Made by a program: the position numbers and the translations under genes
Notes under the pieces: model-generated
Database searches by the model: none
Told to the model about the DNA's origin: nothing
The model's input: only the letters and a program-made list of their open reading frames with translations
Source: JAAGZL01 sp050288625
GTDB lineage: Bacteria > Pseudomonadota > Gammaproteobacteria > Chromatiales > Chromatiaceae
Assembly: GCA_050288625.1 (NCBI GenBank)
Contig: JBNKEE010000013.1
Span: forward strand, 62,001-126,000
Length of the DNA stretch: 64,000 nucleotides
Direction of reading: 5' to 3'
Shown: positions 26,702 to 34,483 of the stretch, piece by piece
Position numbering within the stretch: position 1 is the stretch's first letter
How the letters are laid out: every line of letters starts with the position of its first letter

Positions 26702-27130
26702 ATGGAACAAATCGTTGAATTCGCCGGAAATCATCTGGTCCTTGTCGCTGCCCTTGTAGTGACACTCTTTCTCCTCATACAAAACTTTTTGGCCGACATG
26801 GGTGGGAAAGGCACGGTGACGCCGCAAGAGGCAACTGAGCTTATAAATCGCAAAGATGCCGTCGTGGTAGATGTAAGGCCCATTGGAGACTTCTCCAACT
26901 CCCATATAATAAACTCTATCAATATCCCTTCGAGCAGTCTGAAGAACCAACTTACTCAACTAGAGAAATATAAGGACAAGGGGGTGCCGATAATCGTGGC
27001 ATGTAGGTCTGGCGCCCAATCTTCTGTAGCCTGCAGCACCTTGACTAAAAATGGGTTTGAGGAGGTTTATAACCTAAAGGGGGGGATTCTGGCCTGGCAA
27101 AGTGCTAATCTCCCGGTTAGTCGTAAATAG
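26702..27130 (+). CDS. yibN: Membrane-anchored rhodanese-like protein YibN
   Basis: A 142-residue protein with one N-terminal membrane helix (LVLVAALVVTLFLLIQNFL, about 12-30) and a rhodanese domain (about 40-140) with DVRPIGDFSNSHI, the active-site loop ACRSGAQS with C101, and LKGGILAW. Family members transfer sulfane sulfur; the loop charge pattern is that of single-domain rhodaneses. In E. coli yibN precedes grxC and secB; here secB follows directly. The ATG at 26702 has no clear ribosome-binding site. Confidence 0.9.
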   Translation: MEQIVEFAGNHLVLVAALVVTLFLLIQNFLADMGGKGTVTPQEATELINRKDAVVVDVRPIGDFSNSHIINSINIPSSSLKNQLTQLEKYKDKGVPIIVACRSGAQSSVACSTLTKNGFEEVYNLKGGILAWQSANLPVSRK

Positions 27131-27172
27131 CCTAAAAATCTCTTTTCACATTACAAACACGGAACCATAACG

Positions 27173-27655
27173 ATGGCAGATCAACCAGAACAGAGTAGTG
27201 ACGAACGTAAATTTGAACTCCAGCGTATCTATACTAAGGACCTTTCATTTGAGACGCCAAACTCTCCTGAGGTTTTCACCATGGATTGGAATCCTGAGAA
27301 TCAGTTATCTCTCAACAGTGAGGTAAACAATCTAGGTGGCGACATCTTCGAGATAACCCTCTCCGTTACCGTTACTGCAAAACTGGGTGATAAGGTTGCT
27401 TTCCTGGTGGAGGTTAAGCAGGCAGGGATATTTGGCCTGAGCAATTTTCCAGGCAATGAGATGGGCCCAATGCTGGGCGCTTATTGTCCGAACATCCTGT
27501 TTCCATATGCCCGAGAAGTCATCTCTGACCTGGTTACCAGAGGCGGCTTCCCGCCACTCCTCCTGGCACCAGTAAATTTTGACCAGCTATTTGCCCAGCA
27601 CATGCAACAACAGGCTCAAGCTAGCAAACAAGCCGCATCAGAGGAGAAGCACTAA
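27173..27655 (+). CDS. secB: Protein-export chaperone SecB
   Basis: A 160-residue cytosolic homotetrameric chaperone that holds preproteins unfolded and passes them to SecA. The N-terminal FELQRIYTKDLSFETPNSP, the central VTVTAKLGDKVAFLVEVKQAGIF and the C-terminal GGFPPLLLAPVNFDQLFAQ are nearly invariant across the family. The neighbours yibN and gpsA are the usual ones. The acidic N-terminal tail and the Gln-rich C-terminus are normal variable regions. Confidence 0.98.
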   Translation: MADQPEQSSDERKFELQRIYTKDLSFETPNSPEVFTMDWNPENQLSLNSEVNNLGGDIFEITLSVTVTAKLGDKVAFLVEVKQAGIFGLSNFPGNEMGPMLGAYCPNILFPYAREVISDLVTRGGFPPLLLAPVNFDQLFAQHMQQQAQASKQAASEEKH

Positions 27656-27661
27656 ACATCC

Positions 27662-28666
27662 ATGAGTGATGCATCTCCGAAGATCGCCGTTCTGGGTGCA
27701 GGATCCTGGGGTACTGCACTGGCCATACTCCTCAGCCGCAATGGCTGCAGAGTCAAATTATGGGGCCTTGAAGCTGAAGTGGAGGCCCTGACCAGGGATG
27801 GCGAAAACAAGCAGTTCCTCCCTGGCGTAGCCCTGCCAGACGGTCTTCAGCCTACCGCGGACCTTAATGAGGCTGTTGCTGCCGCAGATGAGGTCCTGGT
27901 GGTGGTTCCTAGTCATGTGTTCCCCTCGGTGTTGAACGCTGTTGAGCCCATGCTACAACCAGCTACCACCCTAAGCTGGGCTACAAAAGGCCTGGAGAAA
28001 CCTACTGGTGAACTGCTCAGCACAGTTGCCCAAAAAATCCTGGGGGATCGTCCGATCGGTGTAATATCAGGCCCGACCTTTGCGGGGGAGGTGGCAAGAG
28101 GTCTACCCACTGCTGTCACCGTCGCGTCTACATCACCTGAACATGCTGAAAGATTGGCCGGTTATCTCCACTCAGACCGTTTTCGTGCATACTCCAGTGA
28201 CGACATTGTAGGTTTGCAGATCGGGGGCGCTGCCAAGAATGTAATGGCCATAGCTGCCGGGATAGCAGACGGACTTAAATTTGGAGCCAATACGCGAGCC
28301 GCCCTTATTACCCGCGGACTGGCCGAGATCATGCGTCTGGGTCTGGCACTGGGCGGCAAACTCGAGACCTTCATGGGGCTTGCTGGCCTGGGTGATCTGG
28401 CTCTAACCTGCACCGATAATCAATCACGTAACCGTCGCATGGGTCTGGCCCTGGCTGAGGGTAAGAGCATTGAACAAGCCAGAGAAGAGATAGGCCAGGA
28501 GGTGGAGGGGGTGGATGCCGCAAAGGTGATCCATCACAAGGCCCTGGAGCTTGGTATAGAGATGCCTATAACCGAACAGGCTTACAACGTCTTGTATCAG
28601 GGTCTGGACCCTAAGATTGCTGTACAGAGATTATTGGAGCGCAGTCAGCGTCCGGAAACTGAGTAA
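27662..28666 (+). CDS. gpsA: Glycerol-3-phosphate dehydrogenase [NAD(P)+]
   Basis: A 334-residue enzyme reducing dihydroxyacetone phosphate to sn-glycerol 3-phosphate for phospholipid synthesis. The Rossmann motif is LGAGSWGTALA (11-21); other signatures are WATKGLE, SGPTFAGEVARGLPTAVTVAS, LQIGGAAKNVMAIAAGIADGL with the catalytic Lys, and AGLGDLALTCTDNQSRNRRMG. It follows secB by 6 bases and ends 11 bases from the convergent trmL. Confidence 0.98.
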   Translation: MSDASPKIAVLGAGSWGTALAILLSRNGCRVKLWGLEAEVEALTRDGENKQFLPGVALPDGLQPTADLNEAVAAADEVLVVVPSHVFPSVLNAVEPMLQPATTLSWATKGLEKPTGELLSTVAQKILGDRPIGVISGPTFAGEVARGLPTAVTVASTSPEHAERLAGYLHSDRFRAYSSDDIVGLQIGGAAKNVMAIAAGIADGLKFGANTRAALITRGLAEIMRLGLALGGKLETFMGLAGLGDLALTCTDNQSRNRRMGLALAEGKSIEQAREEIGQEVEGVDAAKVIHHKALELGIEMPITEQAYNVLYQGLDPKIAVQRLLERSQRPETE

Positions 28667-28677
28667 ACATTCTTCCT

Positions 28678-29148
28678 CTATCCCGTCCCGGCAAAACCCT
28701 GTTGCCGCCAAGCCTCAAACAGAATGATCGATACCGCATTGGAGAGATTTATACTGCGGTTATCGGGACGCATAGGGATTCGGATCAGCTGCTCCGTGGG
28801 TAGAGAATCCAACAACTCCTGGGGCAGTCCCCTGGTCTCGGGACCAAATAGAAGCAGATCGCCCGGCCTGTATGCGGCCTCTGTATAATCCACTTTTCCA
28901 CGCGTAGAGCAGGCGAATATCCTATCTTTATCTATCTCTGGCTGTTCCAGAAGCTCTCGCATACTCTTATACTCATGTACATCGGCCAATTCGGCATAAT
29001 CCAGGCCTGCTCTGCGCAGGCTTTTTTCATCCAGTTTAAATCCCAGTGGATGAATCAGATGCAGAGAGCTGCCGCTGTTGGCGCAAAGGCGTATGATATT
29101 GCCGGTGTTGGGGGGAATCTCAGGTTGATACAATACAATCTTAAACAT
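28678..29148 (-). CDS. trmL: tRNA (cytidine(34)-2'-O)-methyltransferase TrmL
   Basis: A 156-residue SPOUT-class (trefoil knot) methyltransferase that methylates the ribose of the wobble base in two leucine tRNAs. It begins MFKIVLYQPEIPPNTGNIIR and has the SAM-binding knot segments LLFGPETRGLPQELL and IPMRPDNRSINLSNAVSIILFEAWRQ. The open frame extends far upstream through the divergent dihydroorotate dehydrogenase gene, but the family start at ATG 29146-29148 is clear. Its start lies only 16 bases from the divergent gene's start. Confidence 0.96.
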   Translation of the reverse strand: MFKIVLYQPEIPPNTGNIIRLCANSGSSLHLIHPLGFKLDEKSLRRAGLDYAELADVHEYKSMRELLEQPEIDKDRIFACSTRGKVDYTEAAYRPGDLLLFGPETRGLPQELLDSLPTEQLIRIPMRPDNRSINLSNAVSIILFEAWRQQGFAGTG

Positions 29149-29164
29149 CGATGGAAAGACCCTA

Positions 29165-30112
29165 ATGAATAAAAACAACTCCCCTTTGGCGGTAAATTTC
29201 TGTGGCCTGCAACTTACTACGCCCCTGGTGCTGTTATCTGGCTGTGTTGGTTTTGGTGAAGAGTATACGCGGGTAAAGGGTTTTTCCAACCGTGATGTGG
29301 GGGCTGTCTGCTTAAAGGGCACCACCGGTGAGGCGCGCCTGGGCAATCCACCCCATCGGATATACGAAACAGAAACCGGCATGCTCAACGCCATTGGACT
29401 ACAAAACCCTGGGGTGGATTTTGTGGTGGATGAGATCCTGCCTCAATTGGACCTCACCGAGACCAATTTCATTGCTAACGTCTCAGGATCTACCATCGAA
29501 GAGTATGTAAGGGTTACTGAAAGATTTAATGACTCTCCCGTAGCTGCAATCGAGATCAATATATCCTGTCCTAACGTCAAAAAAGGGGGCGCCGCCTTTG
29601 GCAACGATCCTGAGATGTCTGCGCAGGTTGTAGAGGCCTGCCGCAAGGTTTCACAGAAGCCCCTCATAACCAAGCTCTCCCCCAATCAAACGGACATAGC
29701 AGAGAATGCACGTCGCTGTATAGACGCCGGGACCGATGCCTTCTCCGCCATAAACACCCTTATGGGTATGGCGATAGATGCGCGGTCACGCAGACCTATC
29801 ATCGGCAATAATCAGGGGGGGCTTTCCGGACCTGCCATAAAGCCTGTGGCCCTGCTTAAGGTGCATCAGGTATATCAGGTCTGCAGGCCGCATGGCATTC
29901 CCATCATCGGCCAGGGCGGGATAGGTTGTGCACAAGATGCGTTGGAATTCCTCATCGCCGGCGCTACAGCTGTCGGTGTAGGCACAGCTCTATTCTATGA
30001 TCCGTTGATATGTCCTAAGATCAACCTAGGGATCAGCAACTACCTGGTGGAGCAGGGAATGCATTCTGTTACAGAGCTTACCGGCAGCCTTCAGCTTAAC
30101 AGCGCCGATTGA
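29165..30112 (+). CDS. pyrD: Dihydroorotate dehydrogenase, class 1B (PyrD catalytic subunit type)
   Basis: A 315-residue FMN-dependent TIM-barrel enzyme oxidising dihydroorotate to orotate. It is of the soluble class 1B type: LSGCVGFGEEY, GNPPHRIYETETGMLNAIGLQNPG, the catalytic base C135 in INISCPNVKKGG, INTLMGMAIDARSRRPI and GGLSGPAIKPVAL. Class 1B enzymes normally pair with a PyrK electron-transfer subunit, which is not encoded nearby; most gammaproteobacteria use the membrane-bound class 2 enzyme. A preA-like pyrimidine-reductase role is a less likely alternative. It overlaps the start region of the following CNB-HDOD gene's leader by context and is divergent from trmL. Confidence 0.88.
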   Translation: MNKNNSPLAVNFCGLQLTTPLVLLSGCVGFGEEYTRVKGFSNRDVGAVCLKGTTGEARLGNPPHRIYETETGMLNAIGLQNPGVDFVVDEILPQLDLTETNFIANVSGSTIEEYVRVTERFNDSPVAAIEINISCPNVKKGGAAFGNDPEMSAQVVEACRKVSQKPLITKLSPNQTDIAENARRCIDAGTDAFSAINTLMGMAIDARSRRPIIGNNQGGLSGPAIKPVALLKVHQVYQVCRPHGIPIIGQGGIGCAQDALEFLIAGATAVGVGTALFYDPLICPKINLGISNYLVEQGMHSVTELTGSLQLNSAD

Positions 30113-30126
30113 CTTTAGGAAATTGC

Positions 30127-31401
30127 ATGGCCGATTTGCCCAAAAACAAGCCCGAAATTTCTCTATTGCGAAAATTCATTCCGCTGAACGAATGGAGTAA
30201 TAAAAAATTAGAGTTGTTGGCGAACAGCATTGAAATCAAACATGCAAAAGAAAGTGAAACATTGATAGAGCGTGGTAGTAGCGATGAACTCAGTTACTAC
30301 CTTATTAGCGGCAAAGTTAAGCTAACTGCAGCGGATGGAAAAACAAGAGTAATCGATGCTGAAAGCGGCCATGCGGCCTCCCCCATATCACAATTGATAC
30401 CTCGCCAATATCGTGCCACCTGCCTCAGCCCCGTCCAATATATTTGCATCGACAGCTTTCTTATCGGCGAAAAAATACCCAGCAAAGGTGCTTATGACTT
30501 ACCAGATGGTTATGAGGTCAGCGAAGGTCTACCAGACCAAGAGTTGCCTGACGACGATACCGACAACATCTCTACCCAGCTTGCCAAGCAACTCGAGGAA
30601 GACCTAAAACAGGATCGCCTAAGCATACCATCGCTGCCGGAAATAGCGACCAGAGTTGGACGCGCCATAGAAGAGAGATCCTGCAATGCAAATACCATTG
30701 CTAGGATTATTCAAACTGACCCAGCCATCACAGCGAAGATTGTAAAGGCGGCGAACAGCGCTTTTTACGGCGCACAAAATCCGGTTGAAACATGCTCTCA
30801 AGCTGTGATTCGTTTGGGAATGACTGTCACACATAGTCTTGTGGTTAACTACACCATGCGCGACCTGTTTCAAACTAAATCTAAAAGCCTTAATCAGCGC
30901 ATGCACAAGCTATGGATACATAGCATTAAGGTGGCCTCCATTTGCTATGTGCTTGCAAAGCGCTGCAAGATCTTAAACCCAGATGAGGCCATGGCTATCG
31001 GACTATTACACGACATTGGTGTCGCAGCGATAATAAATCAGGCCTCAAACTATCTGGACATGGCTTCAGATCCGGCAGCTATGGATGCCGCTATCGATGA
31101 GTTGCGCGGCCCCTTTGGTAGCCGCATTCTACAGAGTTGGCGCTTTTCCGATCGATACATTACGGCGGCCGAAGAGGCTGAAAACTGGATGCGGGATCAT
31201 GACGGAACGTTTGACTATTGCGACATCCTGATCTTGGCCCAACTACATAGCTATGTTGGATCCATGAAAGCCCTGTCCATGCCTCCTCTAGATGAGGTCC
31301 CTGCTGCGCATCGTCTGACGTTGGGTCCGCGCAAAAGCATAACCATCCTGCAAGGCGCGAACGAGGAGATTGAGCAGACCAGATCTCTCCTCACTCAATA
31401 G
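30127..31401 (+). CDS. Cyclic-nucleotide-binding plus HDOD domain signalling protein
   Basis: The 424-residue protein joins a cNMP-binding (CRP-like) domain at about 10-120 (ELSYYLISGKVKLTAADGKTR is the jelly-roll core) to an HDOD domain at about 165-360 (LPEIATRVGRAI, IIQTDPAITAKIVKAANSAFYG, GLLHDIGVAAI). HDOD proteins act in signalling, often with cyclic nucleotides, but generally without proven hydrolase activity. Whether the CNB domain still binds a ligand is uncertain: the usual phosphate-binding RxA segment is not obvious. Start is ATG 30127, with AGGA 7 bases upstream; a TTG at 30109 that overlaps the previous stop is less likely. Confidence 0.85.
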   Translation: MADLPKNKPEISLLRKFIPLNEWSNKKLELLANSIEIKHAKESETLIERGSSDELSYYLISGKVKLTAADGKTRVIDAESGHAASPISQLIPRQYRATCLSPVQYICIDSFLIGEKIPSKGAYDLPDGYEVSEGLPDQELPDDDTDNISTQLAKQLEEDLKQDRLSIPSLPEIATRVGRAIEERSCNANTIARIIQTDPAITAKIVKAANSAFYGAQNPVETCSQAVIRLGMTVTHSLVVNYTMRDLFQTKSKSLNQRMHKLWIHSIKVASICYVLAKRCKILNPDEAMAIGLLHDIGVAAIINQASNYLDMASDPAAMDAAIDELRGPFGSRILQSWRFSDRYITAAEEAENWMRDHDGTFDYCDILILAQLHSYVGSMKALSMPPLDEVPAAHRLTLGPRKSITILQGANEEIEQTRSLLTQ

Positions 31402-31425
31402 CAACGACACAGAAACAGTATCTAG

Positions 31426-31953
31426 ATGTATTATTCAAAGAATCTCATCTCATCTGTTTTAGTCGCAGCACTACTAATAGCTGCTGCATCAGCCGACTCA
31501 CTTAAGTACACCTTGACTAAGCCTAGAGACAATCCCCTGGCGCCAGAATTTATTCTTCAAGACACCGATGGAAAACAGCACACCCTTACTGACTACAGAG
31601 GCAAGATTGTGGTGATAAATTTCTGGGCCTCCTGGTGTCCGCCTTGTCGTGATGAGATGCCCTCTCTACAAAAGGCGGCTGAGCAACTAATTAAGCACAA
31701 CATATTTATCCTTGGGATAAATGTTGGGGAAAGCCGCGCTAGCGTTATACGATTTCTAAAATCGATGCCTATACAGTTTCCTTTACTTCTCGATACAAAG
31801 TCCGAGGTAATGGATTCATGGTCAGTCCCTTCGATTCCCACCACCATCGTGATCAATCAGGAGGGAAGAATCGTTCTCTTCGCTGTGGGTGAAAGGGAGT
31901 GGGACGACCCAAAAATACTACAACAGATCATCTCGATAAAAAAATCACCGTGA
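31426..31953 (+). CDS. TlpA-like thioredoxin-fold protein, exported
   Basis: A 175-residue protein with a signal sequence (LISSVLVAALLIAAASADS, cut near residue 24) and a TlpA/ResA-type thioredoxin domain: PEFILQDTDGKQHTLTDYRGKIVVINFWASWCPPCRDEMPSL with redox pair C71/C74, and the cis-Pro region VPSIPTTIVINQEGRI. It should act in the periplasm as a reductant, for instance in cytochrome maturation, but no partner is visible. The stop overlaps the nfi start (GTGA). Confidence 0.9.
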   Translation: MYYSKNLISSVLVAALLIAAASADSLKYTLTKPRDNPLAPEFILQDTDGKQHTLTDYRGKIVVINFWASWCPPCRDEMPSLQKAAEQLIKHNIFILGINVGESRASVIRFLKSMPIQFPLLLDTKSEVMDSWSVPSIPTTIVINQEGRIVLFAVGEREWDDPKILQQIISIKKSP

Positions 31954-32615
31954 GGATTCAACACATACATCCCTGGAATCTCCCGCCAACTGAGGCGATC
32001 GCACTACAAAAATATTTACGACGGTATATTGAGACCAGAGACCGTATTGGACAAATAAGACTGGTCGCTGGCATCGATGTGGGATTTGAGGATTCCGGTA
32101 AGACAACAAGGGCCGCAGTAGTTACCCTGAAATTTCCATCCTTAGAGCCTATTGAGCAATCCCTCCAACGCAAGCCCACAAGTTTCCCCTATGTGCCTGG
32201 ACTACTCTCCTTTCGTGAGATACCCGCAATCCTTGGTGCCATGAAACAGCTACAGCAACTGCCCGACCTGCTGTTGTGTGATGGACAGGGCATATCCCAT
32301 CCCCGCAGATTTGGCTTGGCCTGTCATCTGGGTCTACTCACAGACATACCAAGTATTGGCGTAGCCAAGTCTCGCCTCATCGGCACCCACGCTGCCGTAC
32401 CAGAAACAAAGGGTGAATGGGCGCCATTGATGCATGATTCTGAATGTATAGGGGCCGTTTTACGCAGCAGGAGCAGGGTAAAACCACTCTATATATCACC
32501 CGGGCACAGAATCAGCTTGGACACCTCAATCAAGATGGTAATGGAATGTACCACAAAATATCGCCTGCCTGAGACCACTCGTGCAGCACATAAACTGGCG
32601 TCTAACCTGGTTTGA
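31950..32615 (+). CDS. nfi: Endonuclease V
   Basis: A 221-residue nuclease that nicks DNA near deaminated bases such as deoxyinosine. The catalytic residues are present: D43 in AGIDVGFED, E90 in GLLSFREIPA and D111 in LLCDGQGISHPRRFG, with the conserved SIGVAKSRLIG and ISPGHRISLDTS. The start is taken as GTG at 31950, coupled to the thioredoxin gene; this gives a length close to that of E. coli Nfi (about 223), while an upstream GTG at 31899 would overlap by 55 bases. The end overlaps the convergent hypothetical gene by 14 bases. Confidence 0.93.
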   Translation: MRIQHIHPWNLPPTEAIALQKYLRRYIETRDRIGQIRLVAGIDVGFEDSGKTTRAAVVTLKFPSLEPIEQSLQRKPTSFPYVPGLLSFREIPAILGAMKQLQQLPDLLLCDGQGISHPRRFGLACHLGLLTDIPSIGVAKSRLIGTHAAVPETKGEWAPLMHDSECIGAVLRSRSRVKPLYISPGHRISLDTSIKMVMECTTKYRLPETTRAAHKLASNLV

Positions 32616-33000
32616 TATGCTCTATGTAGCGCGGCCTATCCTCCATGCGTAGCCGAACACGAGCCGCCTGAACCTTAAGACGATCTTCCGTCCCCTCAAA
32701 CCTAAGATCACAATGGGCTCTACCCTCCTCTTGCAAGGGGATCTGGATCATGTCCCGATAGGTATAGATGTTCTCACCTACATCTCCACCGCAGCAAATC
32801 GCGGGGAATGTGGGCATCTCCCCTTCCACTACTGCCTGTTCAAATACCAGGTCACCGGACTGCCACCACTTGGTACGTTCTTCCGTCCCGCTCATGGTCT
32901 TTATGATGTAGGCTCTGGAAAACCTGAGAACAAGATCTTCACCCTCAAAGCCGACTCTCTCTACCTCAGACCCATTAAGCTCTATGCTACTGATCTCCAT
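32602..33000 (-). CDS. Conserved-looking hypothetical protein
   Basis: A 132-residue acidic, mostly beta-strand protein I do not recognise. Its strand pattern (SSIELNGSEVERVGFEGEDLVLRFS, RAHCDLRFEGTEDRLKVQAARVRLRM) and a paired Cys in PAICCGGDVG are the only visible features; there is no signal peptide or membrane segment. Its codon usage looks like that of its neighbours. It is convergent with nfi, overlapping it by 14 bases, and is followed on the same strand only after a gap by ntrC further upstream. Confidence 0.7.
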   Translation of the reverse strand: MEISSIELNGSEVERVGFEGEDLVLRFSRAYIIKTMSGTEERTKWWQSGDLVFEQAVVEGEMPTFPAICCGGDVGENIYTYRDMIQIPLQEEGRAHCDLRFEGTEDRLKVQAARVRLRMEDRPRYIEHIKPG

Positions 33001-33079
33001 CTAGATACTCCGCAACTTAACGACGGGGTATTATAACAATAGAGATATGTGGGCAAACTGATCTTGTATAGTTCAAAGA

Positions 33080-34483
33080 CTATTTCTCTTCTCCCAGCCC
33101 CAACTCTTTAATCTTACGGGTCAAAGTGTTTCTACCCCATCCTAGTAGACGTGCGGCGTCCAGGCGCCTGCCTCCGGTGTGCTCAAGAGCGGATTCGATC
33201 ATGATCGTCTCAAACTGCGGGACTGCCTCATCCAAGATGCCTTCCTGTCCTTGGCTTAATCTCTGGCGAGTCCAATTTCTTAGACTGTTACACCAGTTAT
33301 CGTCGCTCTTTGAGCCATCCACCTCTGCATGTAGTTCAGGTGGCAGATCTTCAATGTGGATCTCCTGACTGGAGGCCATGACCGTCAGCCAACGCGCAGT
33401 ATTTTCAAGCTGCCGTACATTGCCTGGCCACTCCATGTTCTGAAGTTCCAGTTCGGTCTCTGGCAGCAGGGACTTTGTCTCCACCTCCAGCTCTTTGGCG
33501 GCACGCGAGAGAAAGTGCTTCATCAGGATAGGGATGTCTTCTTTTCTCTCCCGCAAAGATGGTATGTGGATACGAATAACGTTGAGTCGATGAAACAAGT
33601 CCTCTCTGAAGCGTCCAGACTCTACTAATTGTTCAAGATTCTGATGGGTGGCGGCGATGATACGTACGCTGACCTTTACCGCTTCATGACCCCCAATGCG
33701 GTAAAATTCACCGTCGGCCAGTACCCTTAGCAGACGTGTCTGTAGCTCGGATGGCATATCGCCTATCTCGTCCAGAAACAGGGTGCCGCCATCGGCCTGT
33801 TCAAAACGCCCTTCCCGCCGCACCTGAGCCCCGGTAAAAGCCCCTCGTTCATGGCCAAATAGCTCTGATTCCAGCAGATCTTTAGGAATAGCCGCCATGT
33901 TCAACGCGATAAAAGGGCCGGATGCCCTGGGACTATGTCGGTGCAAAGCTTGGGCTACCAATTCTTTACCTGTACCAGATTCGCCATTGATCAGGACCGT
34001 AATGCTAGATCTGGCCAGGCGTCCGATGGCCCTAAACACCTCTTGCATCGCCGGCGCCTCGCCGATGATCTCGGGACTTTCCGGGGCAGACTCCGCCCTG
34101 GCCGCGGCACCTTGTGAACTCCTGCAGGCACGGCGTACCTGTTCCACTGCCTCATCCACGTCAAATGGTTTCGGCAGATACTCAAATGCGCCGCCATGAA
34201 AGGCCGCCACAGCGCTATCCAGATCCGAGTGTGCTGTCATGATGATAACCGGCAAATCAGGATATGCCTCGTGTACCTGCGCCAACAACGACAATCCATC
34301 CATCCCTGGCATACGCACGTCTGTCACCACCACCGCCGGGGGGCCGAGTGATAGTTCATCCAGTACCCCTTCAGCAGAGGCAAAACTTCGCACCTCCATC
34401 TGTGCCTTTTGTAGAGCCTTTTCCAGAACCCAGCGGATGGAGCGATCGTCGTCTATAACCCAAACTTGCTGTGTCTTACCCAC
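33080..34483 (-). CDS. ntrC: Nitrogen regulation response regulator NtrC
   Basis: A 467-residue sigma-54 activator: receiver domain with phospho-acceptor D55 (VVVTDVRMPGMDG), AAA+ domain with Walker A GESGTGKE (167-174) and the sigma-54 contact loop GAFTGA (214-219), and a Fis-type helix-turn-helix at the C-terminus (HTGGRRLDAARLLGWGRNTLTRKIKEL). It activates glnA and other nitrogen-assimilation genes when nitrogen is limiting. The start is GTG 34483, with GGAG 7 bases upstream; it overlaps ntrB by 8 bases. It lies upstream of the hypothetical gene at 32602, which is on the same strand. Confidence 0.97.
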   Translation of the reverse strand: MGKTQQVWVIDDDRSIRWVLEKALQKAQMEVRSFASAEGVLDELSLGPPAVVVTDVRMPGMDGLSLLAQVHEAYPDLPVIIMTAHSDLDSAVAAFHGGAFEYLPKPFDVDEAVEQVRRACRSSQGAAARAESAPESPEIIGEAPAMQEVFRAIGRLARSSITVLINGESGTGKELVAQALHRHSPRASGPFIALNMAAIPKDLLESELFGHERGAFTGAQVRREGRFEQADGGTLFLDEIGDMPSELQTRLLRVLADGEFYRIGGHEAVKVSVRIIAATHQNLEQLVESGRFREDLFHRLNVIRIHIPSLRERKEDIPILMKHFLSRAAKELEVETKSLLPETELELQNMEWPGNVRQLENTARWLTVMASSQEIHIEDLPPELHAEVDGSKSDDNWCNSLRNWTRQRLSQGQEGILDEAVPQFETIMIESALEHTGGRRLDAARLLGWGRNTLTRKIKELGLGEEK

